64,000 nt of DNA from Tetracentron sinense (GCA_015143295.1 CM026570.1:10502047-10566046), one strand, 5' to 3'; shown: positions 10,346 through 22,477, numbered from the stretch's first letter. A program made the numbers and translations. The notes: generated by a model from the sequence alone, not told the origin.

Positions 10346-11213
10346 TTAGGGATAGGAGTCAAATCCTCTACGGTGATAACTGGATTTGGCAAATCCGGTT
10401 ATCACCCCTAGAGGTCGCCATGTGTCTCCTTTGACACCCCTTAACTGTGGGTAATGTTCACCCACCCCTAGGGTTCATCCACCTATTTTTGTTTTTTTTT
10501 TTTAAAATATGAATTCTATTTTTAAAATTAAAAAACTGTTTTTAAAGTTTTTTTAATATTAATAACAGTTGTTTAATTTTAAAAAAAGAATTAATATTAA
10601 AAAAAAAACCAAAAATAGGTGGGTGAACCCTAGGGGTGGTTGAACCTTACCCACAGTCAAGGGGTGTCAAAGGAGACACATGGTGACCTCTAGGGGTGAT
10701 AACCGGATTTGCCAAATCCAGTCATCACTATAGATGATTTGGCTCCTTAAAGCATTCTTAGCAGCCTCACCAAATTTGCATCACCAAAATAGCCAAAATT
10801 CACAAAAAGTCATATTGGTTAGCCACTTTTTTAAAACACTCCCAGCAGTCTCATCCAAATAGTCAAAACTATTATTATTTTATTAGTTGTGACACTCCCA
10901 GCAGTCTCATCAAAATAATCAAAACTATCATTATTTTATTATTTGTGTCACATCCACACAAAAAAAAGGGAGAGAGAAACTTATATTTTACTTGTGTGGG
11001 CCTATAAAAAAGGAGGGAAAGAGAGATATTTTGGTTTGGTGAGTGTACAGTGACTCACTAACATTGCATTGGTGAGTACTGTACATTCACCAAACTAAAA
11101 TCTTCAAATTGGTGAGGCTGCGGGGACAGTATTTTACATTTTTTAGTCAATTGGCTCATCAAAATAGCTAAAAAACTATTTTAGTGAGACTACTAGGAAT
11201 GCTCTTAGGGATA
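10346..11213. mobile_element. Foldback MITE with TSD TTAGGGATA, the right TSD split by a Tourist MITE
   Basis: The element spans 10355-10746, with ends GGAGTCAAATCCTCTACGG and, inverted, GGAGCCAAATCATCTATAG. The left duplication is TTAGGGATA at 10346-10354. On the right, TTA (10747-10749) is followed by a Tourist-like element and then TTAGGGATA (11205-11213). Removing the later insertion leaves a perfect 9-base duplication. The core is the usual GAGGTCGCCATGTG ... CACATGGTGACCTC foldback with an AT loop. Confidence 0.85.
10750..11204. mobile_element. Tourist-like MITE (PIF/Harbinger type), TSD TTA
   Basis: The ends are AAGCATTCTTAGCAG and, inverted, GAGCATTCCTAGTAG. TTA is duplicated at 10747-10749 and 11205-11207, as expected for PIF/Harbinger transposase. 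Inside, ACACTCCCAGCAGTCTCATC is tandemly repeated with a 56-base period (10836 and 10892). It encodes nothing. It was inserted inside the target duplication of the older foldback element. Confidence 0.85.
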
Positions 11214-11309
11214 CTCTTTGGGCACGTACCAAGGAGGACCTTTACCGATCTCTATGGCCCAATGCATGCTCCACACGCCTAATCTTAAGAAATTTAAATT
11301 CAAAATAAG

Positions 11310-11811
11310 AAAGTGATTAAAAATCCATTCTCTATGGCCCGATAAAAATCCAACGGCACAAAGGTGCTAAGCTTGACATGTATTAAATAGCGGGCCCTAC
11401 TTGACCATTGGCTTGCAACCGTTTTGCCAAAACCAATTACACCCCTGAGGTGGCCACATGTCCCTTTCGACACATCTTAACCGTGGTTAAGATTCAGTCT
11501 CCCTAGGGTTCACCCACCTATCATTGGTTTTTTTTTTAAATAATACAAAATTTTGTAAGCTGTGGTTGAAATTTATCAACTCCTAGGGTTAATTTTTCTA
11601 AATATTTTTTTTTTCAAAAAACCAAAGATAGGTGGGTAACCTAGGATAAGTGAATCTTAACCACAATTAAGGAGTGTAAAAAGGGGCATGTGATGACCAA
11701 ATGGGTGTAACCAGTTTTGCCAAAAGCCTGGAGAAGATTACGAGTCTAGATTTTTAAACGAGCGGTGGAGCCCTCGATAGCAGGTGCTCTCGAGAGTTTA
11801 AAATCACTTCC
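11310..11811. mobile_element. AAGTGATT-end MITE carrying a nested foldback MITE
   Basis: The left part (11310-11413) and right part (about 11737-11811, ending GAGAGTTTAAAATCACTT) match the uninterrupted relative at 11819-12017. Between them, about 11414-11735 is a foldback-core element with ends containing GTTTTGCCAAAACC and GGTTTTGCC-like text inverted. Insertion order is therefore readable: the AAGTGATT element is older. Confidence 0.6.
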
Positions 11812-11818
11812 CAAATAG

Positions 11819-12017
11819 GAAAGTGAATGAAAACTTTCTATAATGGCACCTTCTATCGAAAGCTCCACTGCGTGACAAAAAAATCCAACCGTGCAAATGC
11901 GCTAAGCCTAACATGTATTAAATGGTGAGTCCCACTTGATATCTTGGCGTGATTAGATTTTGAAACGAGGGGTGGAGCTCTCGATAACAGGTGCGGTAGA
12001 GAGTTTAAAATCACTTC
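11819..12017. mobile_element. AAGTGATT-end MITE, uninterrupted
   Basis: It starts GGAAAGTGAATGAAAACTTT and ends GAGAGTTTAAAATCACTTCC inverted. It is internally similar to 11310-11811 and 8852-9022. No coding content. Confidence 0.6.
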
Positions 12018-12292
12018 CCTTCAAAATATATATAAATTTATATAAACAAATAGTACAGCAACACCACCAGTGGTCCAGTTAGCCTCTTAGCATGCGTTCA
12101 AACTTTCAAAGGTCTTGTGGCTAAGGTATGGAGGCTCAAAACTTGGTTTCCTTTCACATGGATATTGAGTAACTTCAAATAATTGGTTCATGACAAGTTA
12201 AATGACGAAATGAGGCTGGACACTGAAGCTGGTTGGTGAAACGTTGACGTACTTCATTGCAACATTTAGAGGTTGTTGAATGTTTGAGGCGA
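12018..12292. other. Intergenic, nothing recognised
   Basis: No supported gene or repeat boundary. Confidence 0.4.
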
Positions 12293-12499
12293 TCCATAAC
12301 CTAGGAAGCACATATACTTCTAAATGGGTTTCGTACCGTATTCGATACATATCGGATATGGATACGTCTCTGATACGGCGGGATATATATGAGATATGGC
12401 TGAGACGTATCCTGTTAATTAAAAATATGTTTTTTTAATTCGGATACGGCTCCGATACGGCATGGATACGTCGGGATATGGTTGGGATACGACCATGAA

Positions 12500-12539
<40 letters not shown>

Positions 12540-12901
12540 TTTTAATTTTCTTGGAGACCGAGGGGTGTGACCCTATCTCTTTTGTTTTTGCATGGACATG
12601 GTCTTCTTTATATTTTGTTTGGTGGATGATAGGATGACTTTCTTTTTTGCTTAGTGGATGATGAGATGACCCTATTTCTTTTGCTTTTGCATGGACATGG
12701 TATTTTTTTTATACATAAACAGAACTGAACCAATGATTATTTTGTAATTATAATACATAATATAATATTATTATTATTATTTTTTAAAATTATAGACGTA
12801 TCCTAACTGTACCCGTATCCTATTTTTTTAGGTTTTACCATATTGCCGTATCTGTATCGTATCGTACCCGTATCCATATCCGTGCTTCCTAGTCCATAAC
12901 C
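12293..12901. mobile_element. Non-autonomous DNA element with TCCATAACC duplication
   Basis: The ends are exact inverted repeats, CTAGGAAGCAC and GTGCTTCCTAG. TCCATAACC is duplicated at 12293-12301 and 12893-12901. Because the last C of the left duplication can belong to either part, the target duplication is 8 bases (hAT-like) or 9 (Mutator-like). The subterminal sequence is a long run of GGATACG/CGTATCC motifs. An (ATT)n microsatellite occupies 12499-12540. No transposase is encoded. Confidence 0.8.
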
Positions 12902-12938
12902 AATCCCCTACCCCATAAAAAAATAAAATAAAAATGGA

Positions 12939-13075
12939 AATGCTAGTCCCAGTCTTCCTCAAATGTAAGGCGGTGGCAATAAGTGACAGTCAATCTCTGT
13001 TAGAGGGTATCAACACCACGTGTTGCACCTCCGTCTGGAAAAAGTAAATTTACTTGGTGAGTCTGGGCTAGCACT
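12939..13075. mobile_element. Small hairpin element, TGCTAG ends
   Basis: ATGCTAGTCCCAGTC on the left pairs with GAGTCTGGGCTAGCAC on the right. A related hairpin occurs at 52652-52757. It is noncoding. Confidence 0.45.
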
Positions 13076-13076
13076 C

Positions 13077-13389
13077 CTTAAAAAAGGCTTTGGCTTGTCT
13101 CTGGCGAAGCTAGAAACTCCTCTCGGGTTCCATACATTGTGCGACAGTTGGCAAAAAATTGGGGAGAAGTTATTTCATTTTCTCCCCATTTTTTTGACTT
13201 CTTCCCATATGATCTCTCCCCTTTATTCTCATACACTTATCGCCACATGTCTTATTAAGGGTGGAGAAGTCAAAATCATGCAAAATCATGAGCCCCATGA
13301 TTTTGACTTCTCCACCACTTGTCACCTATTCTATGGAATCCCGAGATAAGCCCTTTCTGGGCCAGAGACAAGCCAAAGCCCTTAAAAAA
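13077..13389. mobile_element. MITE with perfect 9-bp TSD CTTAAAAAA
   Basis: The element 13086-13380 has inverted ends GGCTTTGGCTTGTCTCTGGC and is flanked by CTTAAAAAA at 13077-13085 and 13381-13389. The interior pairs AGAAGTCAAAATCATG with CATGATTTTGACTTCT. A 9-base duplication again suggests a Mutator-type transposase. The open frame at 13020-13349 crosses its border and is not a gene. Confidence 0.85.
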
Positions 13390-13426
13390 TGGTTGGAAAA
13401 CAAGAGAGGAGATTTAAGGACTGACT

Positions 13427-13684
13427 GATAGGTAATCAGGGCTGGCCCAAGCCATTTGGAGGCCTAAAGCAAAAATTCTAAATGGGGCTTTTTCTAAAAA
13501 AAAAAATTTAAAATTATTTTTAAAAAAATTAACTATAAATAGAGCCTTTTTAATATTTTAAATGGACTTTTTATTTTTTTAATATTCTAAATTGGGCTTT
13601 TTTAATACTATTTTTTTTTTTTTTTAATGGGGCCCAAAGCAACGGCTTTGATAGCCTAATGGATGTGCCGGCCTTGGATAGGTT
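13427..13684. mobile_element. Probable hAT-like fragment
   Basis: CAGGGCTGGCCC on the left pairs with GTGCCGGCCTTG on the right, with GATAGGTA/GATAGGTT as candidate 8-base duplications (13427-13434 and 13677-13684). The duplication is imperfect, so borders are tentative. Confidence 0.45.
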
Positions 13685-13689
13685 GAAAA

Positions 13690-13912
13690 AGGCCTTGGAT
13701 TGTCTCTGGCGAAGCCAGAAACTGGTCTCAGGTATTCATATACTGTGCGCAGTTGGCATTAAAATGGGAGAAGTCATTTCATTTTCTCCCCCATGATTTA
13801 GACTTCTCCCCATTTGATATCTCTACCTTTTACTCTCACACAAAATCTCAACACCTTCGGATTATCTCTGGCGAAGCCAGACACTGATCTCGGGTTTCAA
13901 CCGGTAAAGAAA
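13690..13912. mobile_element. Diverged second copy of the GTCTCTGGCGAAGC MITE
   Basis: GGCCTTGGATTGTCTCTGGC and the GAAGCCAGAAAC and TTTTCTCCCCCATGATTT text match 13086-13380. A second TCTCTGGCGAAGCCAGA-like end occurs at about 13867. No target duplication was identified. Confidence 0.55.
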
Positions 13913-14195
13913 GTGAGTTTGAAAGAAGTGATAGCCCAATAGCGAACTTTAATCACGCGTTTAACAAAAGATGAAACGCAATAGTCAAGTAGAGTTGCAT
14001 CGTTGATTGCGTTTCATTTTGCTTTGCACATCAAAAAGCTGAAGGAGCCATTGAGTCTACGCCTAGAAACCAGGGTAGTCCCTAGCGTCTATGTTAATTC
14101 CCAATTCTCATAACAAAGCCTCTCCGTGATTAACTTTGTGTTCTTCTTTGGGCTGGATTTATTTCTCCCGGTGATTTTGAAATCTCCTAAGTACC

Positions 14196-17011
14196 ATGGA
14201 AGCTGTGAGCCCCATCACCGACATCATCTACCGGGTATGGAATTGCATAGCAGTGCGTACTAACTATGTCCGTGAACTCCAAGAAAATCTCAATGCTTTG
14301 AGGTCTCTAATGGAAGAATTGAGGAGTCTAAGGAATGATGTGAAGAGAAGGGTCAATATCGCCGAGGGACAACAATTGAGTCGACGTAGAGACCAAGTGG
14401 AATTGTGGCTCCAAATGGTAGAATCCATGGAACATGAAGTGGATCAAATTATAGAAGAGGGTTTTCAACAAATTTCAAATACATGTCTCGGAGGTTGCTG
14501 CTCCAAGCACTGTTGCTTTAGCTACAAGGTCGGCAAAAAAGTAGCCAAAAAGCTAAAAGTGGTGACGGAATTAAGAAGCAAAGGAGATTTCGGTGAAGTG
14601 GCTTATGTATTGCCTCCAGCTGTGGTGGAAGCCATGCCCAGGTAGACCGACTGTGGGCATGGACTTGATGTTTGAGAATGTCTGGAGGTGCCTCAGAGAA
14701 GAAGATCAAGTGAGGATTATAGGACTTTACGGCATGGGGGGTGTTGGAAAGACGACCCTCTTAAAGAAAATCAATAATGAATTTGATGGCCGAGGAACCA
14801 ATGCTTTTGATGTAGTGATTTGGGTGGTGGTGTCTAAAGAATCAGGGATTTGGGAGGGATTTATAGATGGATTTGATGTAATGAATGAAGCTAGTAACCA
14901 GGGATATGATATCATTGGAACTCTAAAGCTTGCGTGCTTGTTGGTGTAATGGGTAAATTTCGTAAAACCCCAAGTATGGTTGTAACGAGCTTGTCCTCGG
15001 TGTGGTGTTATCGTTTGAGCTCATTTCCGTTGTCTCTTCGACAACGGGCCCGTTGTCATATGGACAACGAGAACGTTGTCCACCGAACAACAACCCCGTT
15101 ATCTCATAGACAACGATTACGTCTTCATTCGAACAACGACCCCATTATCTCATAGACAACGATCACGTCTTCATTCTGACAACGTACTCGTTGTCTTATT
15201 GTCAACGACCCCGTACCCCAACACGTAATGAGATCCGGTGCTATTGCCCAGTCGCTTGGGACTGATCCTACCTCTACGATGATACGCGTGCAGTACGAAT
15301 GACCGGGAGATCTATCTAAAATGATTATTGAAGTACACATCAGAGATTTGAGGTGTGCATGGTCATCCATGGGTGCCTATGGCCATGGCAGGAGGGGCCT
15401 ATAAGAACCTGTGAAAAACAGTGTGAAGGGATGGATTTTTCAAGAGCTAAGACCCTCAAACTCTCTGCATTTTTTTTACTGTTCATCATCTTCTACACCT
15501 ACTGACTTTACCATCGGAGTACAGGTCAGGGTGCCACACCCTCCACTTCAACCTTCTACCGGTAGACCAGAGCGTGGGAGGAGCTGTTGCTGACGCGTGT
15601 CCTTTCCGGTATTTTCCCCTCACAGTTGGAAAGTGGCTTCATTGAGGATACACAAGTGAAGATGCACGACGTCATCCGTGACCTGGCATTATGGATATCT
15701 TGTGATTGTGGAAGGAAACAAGGTAAGCTATCGGTGCAAGCACGCATTGGGTTGACTGAAGCACCTGGTGTTGAGAAATGGCAAGAGACAGAGAGGGTAT
15801 CATTTATGGAAAATAATATTAGAGCATTAACTGAAACACCCACATGCCCCAACCTTTTAACCTTGCTTCTCAACGGCAATAGATCATTGGAGAGGATATC
15901 CGATGGCTTCTTCAAATTTATGCATATTCTTAGAATTTTAGATTTGTCAATGACCTCTATTGGAGAACTCCCAGTGGGGATAGTTGAATTGGTTGAGTTG
16001 CTATGTCTTAATCTATCAGGAAGTTCAATACATACATTGCCCGATGAGTTGAAACTTTTAGTCAAGCTAAAGTATTTGGATTTGAGTTATACAAATTTTC
16101 TGACAACAATTCCAATTAAAGTAATATTAAGGCTTCCAAGATTGCAAGTGTTGAACCTATATACTAGTAGTTATGGGGATTGGAAAGTGGATGGAGACGA
16201 TGTAGCCAGCTTAGTTGGATCGGGATGCTTGAAAATTTTGAAAGATGTTGGAATCACTATAAGAACTGTACCATTTCTCGAAAAGTTCTTCAACTTCCAC
16301 AATTTATCAAGATGCACAAGCTCTTTACTTATAGAACGGTGCAAAGGTTTGACCACACTTCCTCTATCACCATCATCATCAAACACTTTTTTTGAAAATA
16401 TGAAGTGCCTAAAAGGTCTTTATCTTAATAATTGTTTAGACTTGAAAGAGTTGACATTTAGTTGGGTGGTGGTCACAGAAAGAGAGAATACCATACCCTT
16501 GAACCTTGAGACACTGATCCTCACCAATCTCCCAAAACTTAAGATCATAAGAGATGTAGCTCATCCATTCTTTCAAAACCTTGCCTTCATACAAATTTTA
16601 AACTGTGATGCACTGAAGGATCTTAAATGGCTTATTGGTATTCGGAACCTCCAAACACTTACTTTATGCTCATGCATAGGGATTGAAGAAGTAATAAATG
16701 GTGAAATTGTAGTGGTGGAAGAAAAGTTCACTACTTTCTCAAGGCTCAAAGTTATACACTTACAAGAATTACCAAAATTAAAAAGCATCTATCGGAACGC
16801 CCTGCCTTTCCCTTCCTTGCGGACAATGGAAGTTCATGGCTCCCCAAAACTGAAGAAGCAGCTCCCATTCGACTCCAACAATGCCAAGAGCACTTTAACT
16901 TTGATTAGAGGGGAGAAGAATTGGTGGGACCATTTAGAATGGGAGGATGAAGCCGTCAAGTCTAATTTCCTTCCTAATTTTTCCAGGTACTCATCTCCCA
17001 CCTTTTTCTAG
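14196..17011 (+). pseudogene. CC-NB-LRR (RPS5-type) resistance pseudogene
   Basis: The ATG at 14196 starts a coiled coil (VELWLQMVESMEHEV) that aligns with the two NLR-jacalin genes. A 1-base frameshift at about 14640 truncates this frame (stop 14643-14645). The next frame carries the P-loop [13 protein letters not shown] and [12 protein letters not shown]. It then jumps to the winged-helix text [14 protein letters not shown] at 14850, so kinase-2 through RNBS-D (about 200 residues) are deleted. A solo LTR (14945-15624) interrupts codons that would otherwise read LACLL-ESGF. The frame resumes with MHDVIRDLALWI (about 15660) and a run of leucine-rich repeats (LRILDLSMTSIGELP, LKYLDLSYTNF) to the stop at 17009-17011. 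It cannot make a working NLR. It matters as the local example of the family's normal LRR-bearing layout. Confidence 0.92.
14940..15629 (+). mobile_element. Solo LTR inserted in the NLR, TSD GTTGG
   Basis: A 680-base LTR (14945-15624) starts TGTAATGGGTAAATTT, ends TTCCCCTCACA and is flanked by GTTGG at 14940-14944 and 15625-15629. Removing it and one GTTGG restores a continuous leucine/cysteine-rich NLR frame. It contains repeated (G)ACAACG(A/G)..CGTTGTC motifs (15030-15215), a possible TATA (CCTATAAGAACC, about 15400) and a gypsy-like GACTTTACCATCGGAGTACAGG tract. The long ORF downstream begins inside this LTR by chance. Confidence 0.85.
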
Positions 17012-17439
17012 CATTAGTAAAGACTATCTAAGCATATATTCTTGTGCCAATCTCACCATCTTCCATATGTGATCCTGATCTCATAGGTGGGAGTAGGAGC
17101 CACTGAGTAATGGCGCGGCATTCCAACTGCATGTCTACTGCCACTCATTATGATAATCCTGTTGGTTGATGGTAGCATTTGTAGCCTAAATGACTTTGTC
17201 ATTGCTTGTTTTGTTGTTAAGATTGTTATTCCCATTCATGATAAATGGTAAAATTTGAGTCTGTTGAGTAGATCTCTTGATTATTTGCTGCTATTTTTGA
17301 AATGTTGATCGTGTTTCTACTATCCCATATAAGCAGCCTATGATGCATTGAAATTACTCTGTTTTCTTCCCCTGAGATTCAAGAACTCCTGAAACTCTTT
17401 ACCCATTGTTGTCCAGAGGGCTTATCATGTTCTATGATA
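17012..17439. other. 3' flank of the NLR pseudogene
   Basis: No gene recognised. It is probably the old 3'-UTR and downstream sequence of the NLR, up to the first retrotransposon fragment. Confidence 0.45.
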
Positions 17440-17937
17440 TTAATGTTTGTACAGTGATGGGGCTTGCCCGGATAACAGTGACACAACCACTGTTCGGATA
17501 ACAGTCACTTGTCATGTAACTTGTTGCACCGGTATCAGGATACCAATTGTTGTCATAGAGCTCAGCTGTTGACATCGCAACAGAAGATTGATGTAGATGA
17601 GTGTCTTAATAGGCATTGTTGAAACAATTGTGGCATGACATGGCAGAGTGGTCAGGACATGCACAAATTTGATATGGGTCGTCGAACCTCTGGACAACAA
17701 GGGGGAGATTGTTGTTGTCATTGATGATAAGTTGAGGAGTCCTACAAGAAGAAAAGTTACTACCATTATGCTTGGGACCACGACTACCGCTATTAGGATG
17801 ATTGTATTTTTTGAGTACGAGGGCAGGGATCATCGTAAGGGAGGAGACGTAAGGCCCACAATGAATGCGGTCTGATATGTAGCATCTACTTGAGGGGGAA
17901 TTGTCTCAAGGATATTGGTTTAGCTCTACTAGCAAAG

Positions 17938-18363
17938 TGTTGCGGAAATAACCCGTAAGGATCTAGTGAGAACAAGAAATAGCAAACCAAAAACAAGGAA
18001 AAATAAACCACAAGAGGATGCAATCACACAAGACAAGATATACGTGGTTTGGCCTAATGCCTACATCCACGAGCGATGATGATCGGAGCTTTTCACTATG
18101 AGAATCAACACAGAGTTTTTACAAGAGTTCTCTCACTCTTTACTAGCATTCCAGAAGCATTTTTAAACCCTAGGTATAAGGATCCTTTTATACCCCCAAG
18201 GTTAGAAACACAAAAGAGAATTTTTAAAAAAAAATTAGAAGACTAAACACCGTCCACCGATCGGTCGGCCAAGAGTGGCCGATCGATCGCAGGTTGCACC
18301 GATCGATCGGCCCACTCTATGGCCGATCGATCACTCACTTCACAAATCGAGCCATTTTCAACA
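17938..18363 (-). repeat. 3' LTR of the Tnt1-like copia
   Basis: 426 bases with termini TGTTGCGG and TTTTCAACA. It contains several CCGATCGATCGG palindromes between about 18255 and 18335 that are less symmetrical in the 5' LTR. Confidence 0.9.
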
Positions 18364-18517
18364 ATTCTCCACCATGGCGAGAATTTGAGTTATTCCTTAC
18401 TCCTCTCCAAACAAGTCTCCACCTGACTTGAATTCTCTCCTCCTGAAACCCGCTCCACCTGATCACCATCTCCAATGCACCCCTAGGGCGCTCAAACTCG
18501 AAGAATATTGATCAAGC

Positions 18518-21500
18518 TCAAGCGATCAAGCTCAAGCAATGCTCGAACTTGATCACTGTAACTGTCTTGGTCAACATATTTGTTGGATTATCCTTGGTGC
18601 CAACTTTCTGCAAAGTAATCTCCCCATCACTGATAATCCTCTGGATAAAATGAACCCTCACATCAATATGCTTGGTCCTTGCATGATGAACTTTGTTCTT
18701 TGCCAAGTGAATGACGCTTTGACTGTCACAAAACACACCGACCTATTTCTGTGTTTTCCCCAAATCACCTAATAATCCCTGGAGCCATAACGCCTCCTTC
18801 ACCGCCTCAGTTACCGCCATATACTCCGCCTTAGTCGTAGACAAAGCAACCGTCGATTGTAACATAGCCCTCCAACTAATAGGCCCATAAGCTAGTGTGA
18901 AAACCAACCCAGTAGTAGACCTCCTGTTATCCAGATCTCTTGGATAATTTGAATCAACATATCCTTTGACATGGGACTCCAAAGACTTGTCTCCTTCATA
19001 CACCAGACAAATATTCAACGTACCCCGTAGGTACCTCAACAACCACTTCATGGCCTGCCAATGCTCTTTTCCCGGATTTGCCATAAATCTGCTAACCACA
19101 CTGACTGCCTGAGAGATGTCTAGGCGAGTGCACACCATCGCATACATCAAGCTGCCAACTGCACTCACATAAGGAACATGCGACATATACTCACGTTCTT
19201 CATCATTCTTTGGAGACTGATTAGCTGAAAGTCTGAAGTGAGCAGCTAATGGAGTACTCACTGGCTTCGAGTTCTCCGTCCCAAACCTGGAAATCACCTT
19301 CTCAAGGTACTTCCTCTATGACAAACACAATCGCCCTTTCTTCCTCTCTCTTAGAATCTCCATCCCAAGAATCTTCTTAGCTCCACCCAAATCCTTCATC
19401 TCAAACTTTCTACAGAGTTGAGCTTTTAATTTGTTGATTTCCTTCATGCTCTTAGCAGTAATCAGGATGTCATCAACATATAAGAGTAAGTACATTAATG
19501 ACCCATCAGAAAGCTTCCTGAAATAAACACAATGATCATACTCACTCTTGGTGTAGCTTTGTCCCAACATAAAAGTGTCAAATCTCTTGTACCACTATCT
19601 TGGCGACTGTTTCAACCCGTACAAGGACTTCTTCAATTTGCATACTCTGCTTTCCTTCCCAGCAACTTTGAACCCCTCAGACTGGCTCATGAAAATCTCC
19701 TCTTCTAAATCACCATGTAGAAATGCAGTCTTGACATCAAGCTACTCCAGCTCTAGATTGAACTGCGCCACCATAACTAATAGAACACGGATTGAGGTAT
19801 GTTTTACAACTGGTGAAAATACCTCATTGTAGTCCACACCTTCCCTTTGTGCATAGTCCTTGACTACCAACCGTGCCTTCGTGCCTTACATCACTTGATC
19901 CCAGAGACCCTTCCTTTATAGCATAAACCCACTTGCATCCAATTGCACGCTTCCCTTTGGGCAACTCAACAAGTTCCCAAGTCTGGTTCTTATAAAGAGA
20001 GCTCATCTCCTCATCCATGGCCTTCTTCCATTCCTTACAATGATCATCATTCACCGCCTCCTGGAATGTATCCGGCTCATCTCCTCTGATAGTAAGCGCA
20101 TAGGCTACTAGATCTTTGAACCCATATTGAACCGGTGCCTTAAGTGCCCTTTTGGTTCTGCCACCTGCTAAAGACTGTTTTCGCTACTGTTGTTCAGAAT
20201 CTCCCTCACCTGGAGCTTTCTCTTCATGAACCTCCATTGATGGTTGTGGAGAGTCTATCTCCACCTGAACTAAATCATCCATACTCTCCTCCTGTATAGC
20301 TTTCTGCTTGCTAGAAGTTTGCATAACAGATTCATCAAAGGTAAATCCCCACTAACTACAAATTTATGCAATTCTAGACACCATAATCTGTATCCCTTAA
20401 CTCCACTTGCATAACCCAGAAAAATCCCCTTCTTAGCTCTTGGATCAATCTTACCTTCCCTGACATGGAAGTAAGCAGGACATCCAAAAACTCTAAGAGA
20501 TTTGTAATCAGCTGATTCACCTGACCATACCTCATGCGGAGTCTTGCACTCTATTGCTGTAGACGGTGATCTGTTCACAAGAAAACAAGCTGTGTTGACG
20601 GCCTCAGCCCAAAACTCTTTACCCAACCCGGCGTTGGATAACATACATCTTGCTCTCTCCAATAGGGTACGATTCATCCTTTCTGTTACCTCATTCTACT
20701 GTGGTGTTTCCCTTACTGTAAAATGCCTGGCAATTCCTTCATCTTCACAAAACTTCAAGAATGGTGTGTACTTGTACTCACCCCCATTATCGGTCCTCTA
20801 CTACTTAATCTTCTTTCCAGTCTGATTTTCAACCATTGCCTTCCACTTCTTAAATGTATCGAACACTTCATCCTTACTCTTCAAGGTATAAATTCATACC
20901 TTATGCGAGAAGTCATCGATAAAGGAAACAAAATACCTGGATCCCCCTTTTAAGGCTACTTGCAAGGGACCTCATACATCTGAATGAATGTAATCTAGAT
21001 TGCCTTTTGTGCGCCGAATAGCTGTACTGAACTTTACCCTGCATTGCTTACCAAATATACAATGCTCACAGAAATCCAGCTTTCCGGTCTTCACCCCACC
21101 AAACATGCCTCTCTTACTCAATTTAGTCAATCCCTTCTCACTCATATGCCCCAATCGCATATGCCATAAATGTGTGGATACCGAATCATTATCTCTTGAA
21201 GTAGACACTGCTGCGCTACCTGTTACTGTACTCCCTGATAGAATATATAGATTTCCTGACTTGTTACCCTTCATCACCACCAATGCACCCCTGACTACCT
21301 TCATAACCCCATCTTCCATTACAACCTCGCAACCATTGGAGTCTAAGGCAGATAAAGAAATTAGGTTATTCTTCAAATCTGGAACATGTCTGACATCTGT
21401 CAAAACCCTTTCAATTCCATCATGCATCTTGATTTTAACTATCCCTATCCCCACTGTTTTACAGGCCATATTGTTACCCATCAAAACAGTACCACCATTT

Positions 21501-22441
21501 ATACCCGTATAGGTCGTAAACAAGTCCTTCATAGGACACATGTGGTAAGAACAACCTGAATCCAAAATCCATTCATTTGAAGTATCCCTACCCCGTGATC
21601 TTACTGACAAAACATTTGTAGCATCATCTGAGTCATTTTCTGCCACACCTGCTGTGTCAGAAGTTGTACCCTTATTTTTATCATCCTTATTTTTCAATTT
21701 CAGACAGTCAGTCTTGAAGTGCCATTTCTTGTGACAAAAGTAACATACTGAGTCTTTCCGACTCCTTGATTTAGATCTACCCCTTCCTTTACTAAATTTC
21801 TTATTTTCTATCATTCCCCTAAGAAACAGGTCATCTGCCTGAGAATCGCTACCAGGATCCTTCTTCCTAAATTCATTGGAAAGAAGCGCTGCTATAGCTT
21901 CATCGTAATCAATGGTATCCTTCCCGTATAACAGAGGAGTAACTAAATGGTCATACGAATCGAGGAGAGAACACAAAAGTAAAAGAGTTTTATCTTCTTC
22001 ATCAATTTCTACATCTATATTTAGTAGTTCAAAGATAATTCTACTAAAATCATTAAGATGATCATGCATTGACGTACCTTCCTTCATCCGAAAAGTGTAC
22101 AGTTGCTTCTTCAGATATAAGAGGTTGGTGAGAGACTTCGTCATGTAGAGACTCTCAAGCTTTGACCAAATCAAAGCAGCCGACTTCTCATACATCACAT
22201 TGTACATTATCTTCTTCCCTAAACATAACCGAATGGTACTACATGCTTGTAAATCGAACTCCTCCCAATTGTCATCCGTCATGTCTTCCAGTTTACCCTT
22301 CACGCCTTTTAAGGCTTTATGTAAACCCTGTTAGATTAAAACATCCTTCACCTGGACTTGCCAAAGCCCAAAATTATTATTCCCGTCAAACTTCTCCACC
22401 TCAAACTTTGCATTCGAAACCTTTGACAATTTTGGAGCCAT
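18518..22441 (-). pseudogene. Tnt1-like copia gag-pol polyprotein, inactivated
   Basis: The ATG at 22441 begins gag (FDGNNNFGLWQVQVKDVL). A stop at 22331-22333 interrupts it and the same frame resumes. It includes the UBN2-type gag, a CCHC knuckle (CYFCHKKWHFKTDC), the protease DSGCSYHM, the integrase zinc region and the core start, with a second stop at 20972-20974. Further parts are in shifted frames: integrase C-terminal half (20270-20677), RT start (19824-20054), RT with YVDD (19316-19570) and RNase H (18743-19297, ending near 18518). At least two nonsense and several frameshift changes make it non-autonomous. The gag and domain order fit the Tork/Tnt1 lineage. Confidence 0.88.
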
Positions 22442-22477
22442 TCCTTTTCTCGACAACCCAAAGCTTTGATACCAATT

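Noticed and set aside
13020..13349. 109-residue plus-strand frame
   Set aside because: It crosses the border of a MITE with exact target duplications, so it is a chance frame.
15587..15624. Start of the long LRR frame as a true gene start
   Set aside because: It begins inside the solo LTR. The LRR part belongs to the interrupted NLR that starts at 14196.
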